From assembly GCF_037042905.1 (NCBI RefSeq), contig NC_087258.1:5372501-5436500 (forward strand): 64,000 bases of DNA, given 5' to 3'. Origin of the DNA: Lytechinus pictus (Eukaryota > Echinodermata > Echinoidea > Temnopleuroida > Toxopneustidae). This document shows positions 1-11,904 of this stretch, one piece after another. The notes beneath the pieces were generated by a model. That model did no database searches. It was given only the letters and a program-made list of their open reading frames with translations, and was not told the DNA's origin. Positions within the stretch are counted from its first letter, which is position 1. The number at the start of each line of letters is the position of its first letter. The position numbers and the translations under genes were made by a program.

Positions 1-615
1 GTACTGTGCTGTGTTGTACACACAATAACTTTCTATAGCTTCGAGTTGGGATCGCCAAATTCATACCAGAGGTCCATCTCCTGAAGGCACAGGTCAAGTT
101 CGAATATTAGTCGAATGTGAATAAGGTCAAAGGTCAATGAACTTTCCATGACTGGCACTGTGCTGTGTTGTACACACAATAACTTTCTATAGCTTCGAGG
201 TGAGATCGCCATATTCATAACAGAGGTCCATCTCTTGGAGGTGCAGGTCAAGTTCAAATGTGAGCCGAATTTGAATAAGGTCAAAGGTCAATGATTTTTC
301 CATGACTGGCACTGTGCTGTGCTGTACACACAATAACTTTCTATATCTTCGAGGTAGGATTGCCAAATTCATACAAGAGGTCCATCTTTTGAAGGTGCAG
401 GTCAAGTTCAAATGTGAGTTGAATTTGATTAAGGTCAAAGGTCAATGAACTTTCCATGACTGGCACTGTGTTATTTTGTACACACAATAACTTTCTATAG
501 CTTCGAGGTGGGATCGCCAAACTCGTAACAGAGGTCCATCTCTTGAAGGTGCAGGTCAGGTTCGAATGTGAGTTGAATTTGATTAAGGTCAAAGGTCTAT
601 GAACTTTCACACTAC
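1..615. repeat. 154-bp satellite, about four tandem units
   Basis: Four head-to-tail copies of a unit of exactly 154 bp begin near 3, 157, 311 and 465; the array may continue left of the window. Each unit has a TACACACAATAACTTTCTAT block, a GAGGTCCATCTC block and an AAGGTCAAAGGTCAATGA block. The short reading frames that recur every 154 bp are by-products of the repeat. The AGGTCAAAGGTCA core is at 124-136, 278-290 and 432-444, and at 586-598 with one change. Confidence 0.93.
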
Positions 616-1282
616 TTTCTTCCTCTAGTGACATGAACTTTATAATTTTATACTTTTTAACACTAACATTTTACTTCAGAACTCAGTACTCTCTATACCT
701 GAACCAGATTTTGTATTTTACTTGTTTATTCTTTAAAAACTGTTGTTATTTATTTAATGAGCTATAGTTCTTGGCACCATTTACAATATTCACACAAATT
801 TGCCAATGGTACAATAGAAAAGCTGTCAAAGTTTCTTAAATGTTACCCTTCAGATTTGACATGCAGTCTCTTCATGACTGCAATATGCAGGCGAGACAAC
901 GCTTGGCGTTTGCCTTGTTTAGTCATGAAATGAATTATTCATAATTTCATTTTCTCAGCAATTGAATGCTCCAGTCTTCATGGTTTAAGTATGCATGGTA
1001 CATATTTTGCCTCTGCTATTATTTTGATTAGATGTATTTCCAAATTCATCACAATAATTGCAGTTTTATCATATTTTTGCTTTTTAAAAATTATGCTTTT
1101 TTGTGACTAAGGCTACGTCTCGTCCGCTCTTTCTACCGACAGTATCGATATCAAGGGATTCTAGTTAGGAAGCACTTCGTGAAACGGATTTAGTAAGATT
1201 GGAACTAACTCCGTGGTTGGTGGATAAAGATGTGACTAACTTGTCCAGGTGTTGAGAAACGGGCCCCACCAATCTAAATAAG

Positions 1283-1437
1283 AATAATAACACCGTTCTT
1301 GTATAACCCAAAGGACTTGGATATTATTACCCTGGTTTTAGCCCCACAGCCTTTTACAGCGCGGAAGCATTTCAAGGAATATATTCCTGCCAGGTACCCA
1401 GTTCCCTCACCTGGGTCGAGTGCAGTACAAATGTGCT
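1283..1437 (-). repeat. SINE fragment (tail portion)
   Basis: The block with ATATTATTACCCTGG, the 'AAGGAATATATTCCTGCCAGGTACCC' type of segment (described, not quoted in full) and CACCTGGGTCGAGTGCAGTAC matches the body and tail of the tRNA-derived SINE copies at 3636-3868, 17506-17790 and 27815-28074. The tRNA-like head is absent, so this copy is truncated. Confidence 0.6.
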
Positions 1438-1493
1438 TATTGCACTGAGTATTACATTGACTATGTACACAGAATCACATTTTTTAACAGTGT

Positions 1494-1696
1494 GGGTGTG
1501 ACATACACTTATAAAATGTTGTATGATTTCGGAACCGCGTACCTGGGCATCGCAAATTTGGTATCAGAAGATGCGCCGGAGTTGCAAGTAAAAGGTCACC
1601 GAGCAGCGAGGTCAAAAAATTTCTTGCAGTGGCATAGTGACGAAATTCGTCAAGGTAGGGTCAAATTATACCCCCTCCCAAATTAAGTAAGGGTTA
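1494..1696 (+). mobile_element. Truncated piggyBac-like MITE, right end only
   Basis: The segment GGAACCGCGTACCTGGGC, followed by the GAGGTCAAAAAATTT block and ending AGGGTTAA, matches the right part of the full elements at 33227-33989 and 60341-61112. The left half is missing. An open reading frame across 1420-1686 comes from this repeat and is not a gene. Confidence 0.65.
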
Positions 1697-2396
1697 AATT
1701 TTAAGTACAAAGACAGCAGTTATACATCTTTTTATTGTAAAAAATGAATTCCTTGTCCAAAATAACATAGAAATTGACACAGAAGTAATTTAAATAGCTT
1801 ATGCAGAAACCGAGATATCCAATTTTGACGAAAATGGGTGGGGGGGTGGGGGTAAACTAATAGCCAATAATGGGTGGGGGTAAACTAATAGCCAATAAAC
1901 AACCTTTTTGCCCCAAATTGTTTTTTGGGCGGCACCCCCTCAATTTTTGACAAATTCTTTCCAAAAAAAGGTGTCAAAATTCTCAGGAGCACAAACTGCA
2001 TGCCTGAAGCTGGTCCTCTCTGTGATTTGAAACATTCACATTTTTTTAACCCTGTGTAGCCAACCACTAATTCAAGGCTTTGGCCTTTGCTCCCCAAATG
2101 ATTGGCCTCAGTTTCCTTTTCAATGGCCTTTGATATTTGTATGCCCTAAAATATTCCCCATTTGTGCTGTTTGATGAAAATGCCCCCGATTAAAAGTGGC
2201 CTTGCCCTAGAAATTATCTAAAATTAAGGCCCGTCATTGATTATGTACACATTTAATATCTTCTCATATTTTAAAAAAAAACTAGGAGAGTGAGCCTGCA
2301 TATATATGCGGGATGGAGTTTATGGAAAGCACATGTTATAGCAAAATTATTTAGTCTTCAATGGGTTAATATATTGATATTCTGTTTCTTTGACAG

Positions 2397-2542
2397 GTAA
2401 AGCCAGTTTTGGTTGAAGAAAATAACAACAGGACTAACGAATGTGCCTATGTATTTGAAGTAGGAAGTTCAGTAGCCTGCTCAAATTCAACGACATCACC
2501 TTCATCATCAGGAATTGGTGTGGGGGGAATTATTGTCATTTC
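2397..2542 (+). CDS. M6PR: M6PR exon: end of luminal domain and start of membrane helix
   Basis: Acceptor TTTGACAG precedes 2397 and donor GTAAGT follows 2542. It starts in phase 0 and ends two bases into a Ser codon completed by the exon at 3356. It encodes [20 protein letters not shown] onward, with two conserved Cys residues and a Ser/Thr-rich stalk before the membrane. Confidence 0.88.
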
Positions 2543-5212
2543 GTAAGTGCAAAGTTTTTCACTCCAATCAAACCATTTATCTTGATACTTGATGTATTAA
2601 AAAATATAACATTTGCAACCATTTATTTCTTTATATTGGAGCAAGTCCTACTTTTTTACAAACTTTTAGCATTTTAAAAAATCCTGTTCAGGGACTGGTC
2701 TTTGCGAGTTCCCTCATACTCTGAATTGTTATATTCATTCTATTGCCATGATGGTGTTAATATCAAATATATATATTTTTTTTAATTTGTTTCTTTTAAT
2801 TTCTTTGTACATGGATTTGTTTATTTATCAAGACAGTGGAAATGAAGAAAATAAATGAATAAATAATACTGAATAAATGCAATTGACAGCAAGGAACTAA
2901 ATGTATCTTTTCAGGATGACTGTTTTCAAAGTAGAACTTGATTTCTTCTTGTGGGTTTCATATACTTATAGTTGTGATTAGTAGATAGGTTGATGGTACC
3001 ATAGACATTTGGAGATATTTTGTTCCCTTTTTCTTTTTCTTTTTTCCCCCCAATTTGTATTGTAATATAGAAAAGTTGCCTTGCTCTTATAATGTTGCAA
3101 TTTAATGCCTGTGAGGTAGTCTAATACACAGTCGCAAATACCTTTACGAACACCGTACAAACAATTTCATACCATTTATTGCTATACATGTATGTATAAA
3201 AATCGGTCGTATGTTGATCGTAAAGGTATTGCTGTAGCATAACTTTCTTGATTTTGCCAAGAAGAAATTTCATCCCTAAAATCGAACCAATCGGGTGAAC
3301 CTCTGCAATGATCCTTGAAAAGTTTCTTGTTTTTCTCTTTTCTTTCTAAATCCAGGACTTTAGTAATAGCTGCAGCTTACCTAATTCTAGGGGTTGCCTA
3401 CAAGAGGTTTTTCTTAAGAGCGAAAGGAAGAGAGCAGTTTCCAAACATTGATTTCTGGACAAACTTTGGTAATTTAACAGCAGTAAGTATCCCAAAATGA
3501 TGTGGTATGAATTGTCTTTGTAGTATTCTATGGGGTTACTCAAGGGGAGAGAGTGAAAAATTACACAGGGGCTAGGGGCAATTTTGCCCCCTAGATGCTC
3601 AAAAGAGCCCTGGGAAATTCAAAAGGAGTCATAATAATAATAATGTGTCCATTTATATAGAGCAGTTACTTAAAACTCAACTTCGCTTTGATACGTGGTA
3701 TCATATTATTACCCCAGCATTTGCTGAGCCGCCATATGCGCTAAAGCGTTCAAGGAATAATTCCTACCGGGTACCCATTCTGAAGGAAATTATGCCATGG
3801 CTGGGATTCGAACCCACGACCCTCTGTTTCAAAGTCTGGAGACTAATCCACTGGGCCACAATGCTCGAGTCATGGGAAGTCCCCATTCACTGCCATGTTG
3901 AAGCTCATTCAATGTTGCAAATTTTATAGGCAGTAGGTTGTGAAAAGAAGCCCCCGAAAAAACCCCATAAAAAATAAGAAAATTTGCCTGGAAGGGAATC
4001 ACTGAGCTTAATCTTGAACTTTAGTATTGGCCATCGATTTACTGTATGTTATACTAATAAACACTTGTTTTACACTTTCTTTGCTGAACAGCTATGTACG
4101 CAACATAGTATGATAAATATGCAAAAAATGAATGAAGAAATTGATGATGTCACACACATGTTAAATTTGTTTGTATTTTACTACATACCTGTTCCTCCTA
4201 TGAAAAATGTGGTTTAACTTGTTGTCTTCTTAATTTATTTTGATATGATCAGGAAATTCTTCATTATCAAATCTACAAACATTGAGGAAAAAATATATAA
4301 TAAATTCTGAATAGTTAGGATGTGACATTACTGGCCCTCTTTCATTTGCATGATACCTGTGTTGTGCATATAACTGTTCTGTTAAATAAAGCAAGAACTT
4401 ATAAATGTATATCTTTCTTTTCATTGAATTGTCAGTGTTATGCTTGTTTGATTTTTTGCCTCTAATTCAAATCAGCAAGTTATTGGGTTTCTTGACCTTA
4501 ATGTTTCAAGAAAGATGTCCAAAGTTTTCTGTATCATATTTATTTTATAATGCCTGATGCCATGACCTTGTCCATGCAATCGAGAAATTACTTCGAGGTA
4601 ATTTTTTTGAAAATAAAAAAATTATTTGGTACATTTTTTTCATCATCTGTCAACAAAAACAGACACTTGTCTCTGCAATATTTGATCGCCTCCCAATCCC
4701 ATTGACATTTCATGCTTCTTTTCTCCCATCTAATAATCTGACTATTCATTATGTTCTTAAGCAAACTTTTTGTTCACAAATTCCCAAAATGAACTCCTTG
4801 AACGGTCGACAATGCATGAATTTCACTGGGCTTAGTATTTGGTAAAGTCTCCCAATCAACGTCTGTTCATGTCCTTCAGTACAGTTATCAAATCAACAAA
4901 CTAAAACCCATTTATTTTATCTCTACAATCCTCTTTATATATTGTAAGCACATGGAGAGCAGAACTATTCTGTTTTATTTCATTTCTTGTAAACCACTTA
5001 TGATATTTATTTTTGAGTGCTATATAAATTCTGAAATTGTGATTTTATTGTGTATGAATGTTGTTTTTCTTTTCATTCCTCTTAAGGATGGATGTGACTT
5101 TCTCTGTCGATGTAACAAGAAGCAACCGTCTAAGAGCTACAAAGGGCTGGGTGATGACCAGCTTGGTCTGGATGAAGAAGAAGAAAGAGATGACAATATC
5201 TTACCCATGTAG
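2397..5212 (+). CDS. M6PR: Cation-dependent mannose-6-phosphate receptor, C-terminal part
   Basis: Single-pass receptor that carries mannose-6-phosphate-tagged acid hydrolases from the trans-Golgi to endosomes. Three exons (2397-2542, 3356-3482, 5087-5212) join in frame, with GT-AG borders, into 132 residues. In order they show the end of the luminal domain ([16 protein letters not shown], matching the vertebrate segment with the last disulfide cysteines), a transmembrane helix ([11 protein letters not shown] then [15 protein letters not shown]), and a cytosolic tail. The tail has [23 protein letters not shown] (the cysteine region palmitoylated in mammals) and an acidic-cluster end [12 protein letters not shown]. 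The tail closely follows the vertebrate one, which ends in a dileucine; here the pair is Ile-Leu. The N-terminal luminal exons are outside the window. AATAAA at 5401-5406 is the likely poly(A) signal, giving a 3' UTR of about 0.2 kb. Confidence 0.93.
3356..3482 (+). CDS. M6PR: M6PR exon: membrane helix and proximal tail
   Basis: Acceptor AAATCCAG precedes it and donor GTAAGT follows; it ends in phase 0. It encodes the rest of the hydrophobic helix, then [20 protein letters not shown] and NFGNLTA. The basic stop-transfer residues and the FPxxxFW sorting segment match the mammalian tail. Confidence 0.92.
3636..3868 (-). repeat. tRNA-derived SINE
   Basis: On the minus strand the head has a pol III A box (TGGCCCAGTGG, 3848-3858) and a perfect B box (GGTTCGAATCC, 3804-3814), then a body and an ATT-rich tail at 3636-3650. 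It lies in the last M6PR intron. The spacing of the boxes resembles a tRNA, but the rest does not fold as a plain tRNA and the unit recurs in the window, so I call a SINE. Confidence 0.8.
5087..5212 (+). CDS. M6PR: M6PR last exon: acidic sorting tail
   Basis: Acceptor CTCTTAAG precedes it. It starts in phase 0 at DGCDFLCRC and ends NILPM with TAG at 5210-5212. It carries [11 protein letters not shown] and the acidic cluster, the most conserved part of the receptor tail and the part bound by GGA adaptors in mammals. Confidence 0.93.
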   Translation, partial: DGCDFLCRCNKKQPSKSYKGLGDDQLGLDEEEERDDNILPM

Positions 5213-6579
5213 GCATAACATTTCCACTCTATCAGTACTCAGTTTCATGTATTTTTTTTGCGTACAATTTAGATAGACTTTATGAATAAGTTTTTATATT
5301 TCTGTTATTGTTGATAATAATTCCATGAAATATGTATAATGCTACAGTGCTATTTTTATTGATTATTTAAATTGAGTCTTTTGAATGTAATTATTTCGCT
5401 AATAAATAAGATTCTTTGAATTAGGCTATCCCTAGCTATTATAAAATTTTCTTAAAAATCGACTTTGAAGACACTATAGGCTATAGATCTACATGTAGAC
5501 CTAGGGTTTTTTTTTTTTTTTAAAGAATGGATGCTTTGTAAATGATTCCTTTAAAACTTTAGACCATGTTTAATTTTCTACAATGTAGACAATTCAAACC
5601 TAATTTGAGGATGAGGATAAAGATAAAATGCTGTACATTAAGCACACTACAATTTATTCTCCAAGTAAAAAATAAAGATCTCTTTGTGTAGGTATGTTGG
5701 TTCCATTTTGACAAGACTTCTTTGTCATCAATGCATGGGACTTCATTTTTCCAATAGAGAAATATGTATTGGATTGATTGATGAAGCTGCTTGCTATACA
5801 TGGGTCATGGCATGGGGTGTATACATTCATTCAATATACAAGGCTATGATATAAACTTGTCCTCTGTAAGTAACCCCTGTGTGCTATAATTAGGTTGGCA
5901 AGTTTTGCTTGTAGAGAAATTCTTGATTTTTTGGCACATGCAGTGTCTACTACAGTTATTCATCATGATTTGACCCAAAACTAAATTGAATTCTTAATTT
6001 ATTTTTTTTTGTAATTAAACTAAAGTTTGTAGGCTACATTTTCGACTTTCCATCAATAGAGGAAGGTCTCACAAATATATTTTCGAGCTTGACTGTTTTT
6101 TTTTAGCGCTCTTGCGATTAAGGAATAATAATCCTGAAGGTTATATTGAAAACTTGATCATAATTGAATGGAATGAAGTACAGTTTGTTTCTAAAGGGAT
6201 ACTTTAAAGATATTGAGGGAGTGAATGTTGTATGTTGCATTGACTCACCTCCACGCAGACAAGGTGGTGGCAGATTGCAAGTGGTTTTATGTATGTATAC
6301 CATTGATCATAACCTGATGCCATATTTGAAGCACACTGGTTGTTATTGCAGGTATTGATACAGCGTCTTGGAGCCATCATGGTTCTAAATCAAGCAAGGC
6401 ACCAAGAGTGGATGCAATCAATCATCAGGTGATTTTGTGTTGTGCTGTGCCTGTCCAGATTTGAAGCAATGCAATATCAGAAACTGAATAGTCTGTTATG
6501 AAGCCTTATTTGGTGTTGCAAGAAACTTGTTCAATTGCAAATCTATCTATAAATTTTTATCTTCAGGGAATAATTGTTC
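5213..6579. other. M6PR 3' UTR, then intergenic DNA
   Basis: The M6PR 3' UTR probably ends soon after the AATAAA at 5401. The remainder is AT-rich with no coding exon I can support. A segment at 6352-6428 has an acceptor-like start (TTATTGCAG) and a GT after it, but it has no known match. Confidence 0.45.
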
Positions 6580-6846
6580 TGGGCACCATCTTACAAAGAG
6601 TTACGATTGATCCGATCAACCACAACTACGGAAAGCCAGCAACGTCAACATCTAAAATGCATCTTTGTTCAAATTTGTTTAATAGATAGGCTGTATATTA
6701 ATGCATTCGTTTTCTTGAAAATTAAGTGCTTCCCTTGGTTTACAAAGACATTGTGGAAATTTCCTGTATAAAAATTATGACATTGATGGATTTCCATACA
6801 GTTGAGGTTGATTTAATCAATCATGATTCCTTGTAAGACGGGTCCT
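6580..6846. mobile_element. MITE with long inverted ends, copy 1
   Basis: The left end CACCATCTTACAAAGAGTTA and the right end (reverse complement, ACCCGTCTTACAAGGAATCA) are inverted repeats. The interior shares GGAAAGCCAGCAA and AAATGCAT blocks with copies at 10991-11285 and 16152-16342. No coding capacity is seen. Confidence 0.75.
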
Positions 6847-7747
6847 GCTATCATTGTAATTGCTCCTCAATTTTTAAAGACTACTACACAAGAGGTCTTT
6901 TATGCAGCAGTTTTTTCCATAGGACTGTACCGAACTTACTTGTAGTTGAAAGTTTTTCTCCTACATGTATGACCAAAAATGCAAATTCAATTTGGTAAGA
7001 AAAATTATTCTCTAGACTTGCAGTATTAATGAATTTGCAAATGATTACTTATCTGCTTCTTGCCATAAAGAGTGTAAACTGATCTTAGAGCTAAAATTGG
7101 TAAGATTAAATTCTCAAATTGCATCAGAAATTTGCAATAGATGGCAAATATTCCCTTGCAACACCCATAAAGGCCTTTAGTAAATTGGATCGAGCATACT
7201 AACTTTACCATTGGTTTCAATCCGGATTAACTTTCAAGATTGTTACATCGTTAATGCAAGTATAAGAAGATAGGTCATTTTAATGACTTGAAAACTCGCA
7301 TTGGATTATGCATAGAGATTTGGGAATTGCATTGAGATTCATTTTATTTTTTCTGCAGAAGTCTATTTATGCTTAGAACAGAAATATATTTATTTGAGCA
7401 GATTAGAGTATAGGCAATTCCTCAGAAGATTTTAGCTTGCATTTGCTTGCATTTTGAGAATAAAGATAAATATCAGCTGGTGTAGCATGGTCATTACTTT
7501 TGGCATGAGTTGTGTGAACACTCTGGCTGTTGATGGCACCCATTTTGCACTTCAGCTCCATGTTTTTCTTTCTTTTTTTTTACTACACAAAGCCCAAGCC
7601 TTGCCCAACATTTCTCTTATACATGTAGGCATTAAATTATCATACAGGTTTCATAAAGAACTATTGTTATCAAATTATTGGTTCACAGTGTTTGTGTTTA
7701 AATGCACTTCAGTGGAAAGATCATTTATTTGCCATTTAGAAGCTCCT
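6847..7747. other. No gene seen
   Basis: AT-rich sequence with only short frames. No exon or recognisable repeat stands out. Confidence 0.4.
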
Positions 7748-8272
7748 TTAAGGGGCCATTCCACAGAGAGCAAGACCGCTGAAAGACCTTTCAAAGACCA
7801 TGAATTTTGGTCGATCTTACAGAGGTCTCTCAATGAACCTACAACGGTCTTAGAGGAAAATGGTCTTTCAGTGGTCTTTCGATGAACTTTCAAAGGTCTT
7901 ACTAGTCTTTCAATGATCTTTCGGCGGTCTCTCAAGATTTTTGCGGAGATCACTGTAAGACTCATGAGAGATCATTGAAAGATCATTCAAAGATCATTCA
8001 AAGACCAGGCAAAGTCCATGGAAAGAATTCTGAAAGATCACTTGTTGTATAAAAGATATCTGAAAGACCATTGAAAGATCTCTATAGGACTACTCTAAGA
8101 CCAGTAAGACAAGAAATATCCATCAGTCTTTCAGAGTTCTTTGAGGGGTCTTTCTGAACCATTCCACAGAGATGACAAATTTCAGTGATCTTGAAGACCG
8201 CTGTAAGACCTCATCAATTTTAAGTCTTTCAGTGGTCTTTCAACGGTCTCCGTTCTGTGGAATGGGGGCCTT
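7748..8272. mobile_element. Foldback element built of short degenerate words
   Basis: The ends are inverted: GGGGCCATTCCACAGAGAG on the left against CCCCATTCCACAGAACGGAG read from the right. The interior is almost wholly variants of a 10-12 bp word, GAAAGACC/GGTCTTTC, with orientation changing along the element. A second internal copy of CCATTCCACAGAG at about 8159 suggests a smaller hairpin or a composite. The frames at 7454-7885 and 7675-7965 run through it and are not genes. Confidence 0.75.
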
Positions 8273-10469
8273 AGACAGGTTCAGAGTCACCTTACTAGAT
8301 CAATCTCTGCTGGACCAATCCACTGAATTGGTGAGCGTGATCACTCTAGTTGATAGAGGAACATGCTAGGGGCTCAAATTGATCCAAAGGCTTTTGCCTT
8401 AGATGCCCTTTGGAATGGCCTTAGTACCTACCTAGACATGAATGCATGCTTGTTGCTGCTCCTTTTACATACAATTTAACTTGGAAAAACACTAAAACTT
8501 TGAGTTTAATATCCTTGCATGATTTATATCCATATCCTTAACTAGTCCACAACTCAGTCCAGGGTAGCATTTCATGAAAGGACTTGGCTTCTAAACCGAT
8601 CAAAATGAAGAAAAGTTGTTAGATCTGACAACTTGTTGGTTGAAAATGTTGATGACACGATCCCCAGGAGATCACATGGCAAGGGTGTCATTTGGATCAG
8701 TCCTAGGGATTCAAGTTACTGTTGTGGTACATTGTAGCTCTAACATCGAATGGTAGTCGCCATGGTAATAATGATCAACGGCTAATCAAATTAAGGATTT
8801 CTTGGAAGTTACCATCGCCTTACATACGTGTAGTATACCATTATAGTAAAATTTAGGCAACAGTGCCCCTGTTTCTCTCCAAGTGACGTATTGTTGCTGG
8901 AGAGGTCCCCCGATGATTTGTCAAGAATATTGCCTGTGGACAGTGGTCATACTGTATCTTTTGTGCATTTTGGTCAAATTATAGAGATTTTGAATGCAAA
9001 TAGCATGTAGCCGTTGTGTAGCCTGTTACATATTATCTCCAGGCTCTGCTGCCTTCTAGAATAGTGTGATCCATGTACAAGGTCTATGGGAATCACATAA
9101 TTCATTAGTCTACTTCTCACATCTACATCATTCTTTAGGGGCATTTTCACTTTTAAGCTTCTTTCTATATCCTGCACAATATAGTCTTGCACATTTTTAC
9201 TGTTTCACTTTTTGCACATGGTACTTAATGTAGTTGCTGTCATAAGCTTAGAAATGACCTCTTCCATTATAGTATGAAAATGAACATTACCCAAATTTTC
9301 ATCCATTGGCTTTGCAAAATACATGATTTTAGCACGACAATTAATTGAGTCCATTGAATTTGTATACATGCATCATTCCTTATGTGCTGTTTCAGATACT
9401 GTTCTTGACTTACAAGTGCATCAACCCTGAAGCAATGAAGTGCTTTTGCCACATGAGTCGTGAAATTCTGTATATTTTATTTTACAAAGCTCAGTATCTC
9501 TCCAAAATTGATATATAGTCATGTAATTCAAGCATGTTTTCAGTCAATCCTTGATGTGTCTTTTGCATTTTTTAAATTTGTTTTCTTTGAAAAGTTTGTA
9601 AAATTAAGTATTGATATGCATATTATGCACCCTATTTTACCCTCTTTGTATCTTGTTCCTCCTGCCTTGTGCATGTGTATATATTTTGCTGATTTTCGCA
9701 TGATCTTTGGCATAACACTTGAATTAGGTTACCAGTAAACTAAAAGAAAGGAAAAATCACATTAAAAACGGTTTTACTTACATTTGTTTTTATTTAAATC
9801 TCAATATCCATGAAATAGTTCTGCATAATCTGGAGATTTTAGTTGAAAACTATGTTGTGTATTCAGGAGTTGTATAACTTCATATCTTGTTTTTGAAACA
9901 TCTTTTTATACTTCTTTGAACAAATGTTGATGACCTATTCATAGGATATTTATAAATATTTTTTTTTCTATTTTCAGTTTCAATTTAATAAATTAATTAG
10001 CTTTAAGGTGTATTTCATTGGATGTGGTGAAAAGTTTTGGTAATTTGATATTCTTGAATAATTTTGTTCTCTATATGAAGTTAAAGAAATTAATATATTT
10101 GTGTAAGCAAGCAAAATAAAATGTAAGATGTTCTCTTTTTTCTTTTTTGTTTGTTTGGGGCTTCTACTTTTACAAAAGGAAATATGTAAAGTAGGGAAGT
10201 ATATTTTCATCTATTAACCTGACTTGTTATCACTCAATGATGCCAGAAGCAGGCCAAGCATTGTCTTTGCTGAGACTGCTCAAAAGGCTGAGCACCAAAA
10301 GATGAACATAATGTGTAGCGCTATATTTTCGATACCTTGCACTAATTAGACCCTGATGACACATCATTCCGTGCAAGCCTTGCGGGTAAGTTGTGGGCTG
10401 TCACCCTCAACAAAGTTTTGAGCATGTATTGAACACTTTTCTGCTTGCAAATTTCGGCTTGCGTGTGCT
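8273..10469. other. No gene seen
   Basis: AT-rich intergenic DNA. Scattered short frames under 100 codons have no conserved motif or credible splice partners. Confidence 0.4.
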
Positions 10470-10680
10470 CCGATTCCATGACATTTGCTCTGGCGACAAT
10501 TGCTCCACCAATCGAATGGCCAACTCCATCCCTGGGTTTAACACTATAGTATACCCTACCCTAAACCTAACATAAAACCCTTATTGCAACCCTAGCTCTA
10601 AGCCTACATCTTAAACGAAAATAAGCCTGAAGCAATTGTCGCAGGAGCAAATTTTGTGTCACCGTGTGCTCCTGTAGGCA
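10470..10680. mobile_element. Short TIR element with CCTAAC-rich core, copy 1
   Basis: Inverted ends containing CGACAATTGCTCC and GGAGCAAATTTTGTGTCACC flank a core of CCCTAAACCTAACATAAAAC type repeats. A related copy is at 31509-31752 in TARDBP intron 4. Confidence 0.6.
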
Positions 10681-10990
10681 ACTGTGTGCAAGATATGTGC
10701 GAGATACTGACAATGTGGGCGATCTGTGTGTAGCAAAACTACTTACTATCAAGTCGCACGCCAGGCTTCCACGAAACGATGTGGCAGGGCCTTTATTGTC
10801 AGCGCATTAGAATCCACCCCCATGAGAGCTTAAGACAGATGAGACCAAGCATTGTTATACAACATGATCAATAGTACATGTATTTAAGTTTGAATGAATT
10901 TGGATTAGATTGAACTGTATACAGATCATTTATTTCTTGTTATTGTATTGGAAAGGGCTTTCTGTGATATCTTGTGCAATTTTTCCATTC

Positions 10991-11285
10991 TGGGTCCCGT
11001 CTTACAAGGAATTGCGATTGATCCAATCAACAACAACTATGGAAAGCCAGCAATGCCAACATTCAAAATGCATGTTTGTTCAATGTGTTATCTAGATATG
11101 TTTTTTTTACATACTGTACACTCATTGATTTTCTTGACAATTTAGTCTGCTCTTCTTTGTATGCAAAAGGACATTGTCAAAATTTCCTGGAATCCAATTC
11201 AATTCAAAATTATGACATTGTTGGATTTCCATATAGTTTTAAGTTGATCGTATCAAATCACAACTCTTCGTGAAATAGGACCCAG
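10991..11285. mobile_element. MITE with long inverted ends, copy 2
   Basis: Starts GGGTCCCGTCTTACAAGGA and ends with the inverted counterpart at about 11270-11285. Same family as 6580-6846 and 16152-16342. Confidence 0.75.
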
Positions 11286-11305
11286 GCTTCTTAATTTGAG
11301 TTTAA

Positions 11306-11900
11306 AGGACAAGTCTACCCCAACAAAAAGTTGATTTGAAGAAAAAGAGAAAAATCAAACAAGCATAACACTGAAAATTTCATCAAAATCGGATTTAAAA
11401 TAAGAAAGTTATGACATTTAAAGTTTCGCTTAATTTCACAAAACAGTTATACGCACATCCTGGCTGGTATGCAAATGAGGAGACTGATGACATCATCCAC
11501 TCACTATTTCTTTTGTATTTTGTTATATGAAATATTATAATTTTTTCCTCATTGTCAAGTGAATCAACGATTAATTTCTCTCTGAACATGTAGAATTAGT
11601 ATTGTTTAATAATATATGGTTCAGTCAAGTTGGTCCTGATTGTCAAATCTGTAAAATATGAAATATTGTATAATTCAAACAATAAAAAACAAAAGAAATA
11701 GTGAGTAGTGGATATCATCTACTGACTCATTTACGTGTCACTGAGTTGCGCATATCACTGTTTTGTGAAAAATAAGCGAAACTTTAAAATGCCATAACTT
11801 TCTTATTTTACATCCGATTCTGATGAAATTTTCAGCGTTATGCTAGTTTGATTTTTCGCTATTTATTCAAATCAACATTTTTCTCGGGTGGACTTGACCT
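11306..11900. mobile_element. TTAA-flanked palindromic MITE (AGGACAAG family), copy 1
   Basis: Starts AGGACAAGTC and ends GACTTGACCT, with TTAA immediately outside on both sides (11302-11305 and 11901-11904). The two roughly 250-bp arms are inverted copies of one another: CATCAAAATCGGAT on the left, ATCCGATTCTGATG on the right. There is no transposase. The TTAA duplication is the known signature of piggyBac-type insertion. Confidence 0.85.
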
Positions 11901-11904
11901 TTAA

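Larger units (their letters stand above)
616..2396. other. Non-coding stretch before the first M6PR exon seen
   Basis: No exon could be supported here. It holds a SINE fragment (about 1283-1437), the right end of a TTAA-type MITE (about 1494-1696) and a G-rich low-complexity patch (1829-1890). It is probably intron of the M6PR gene, because the exon at 2397 has an acceptor site and the luminal exons are missing. Confidence 0.5.

Noticed and set aside
33-634. Three similar minus-strand frames of 83-97 codons
   Set aside because: They recur at exactly 154-bp steps and are translations of a satellite.
1420-1686. 88-codon frame before the M6PR exons
   Set aside because: It falls in the fragment of the piggyBac-like MITE and SINE and does not resemble the M6PR luminal domain.
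3800-3868. Possible tRNA gene (A and B boxes present)
   Set aside because: The boxes belong to a dispersed SINE with body and ATT tail; an intact tRNA fold is not apparent.
7454-7885. 143-codon plus-strand frame
   Set aside because: Its second half is the GAAAGACC foldback repeat and its first half has no motif.
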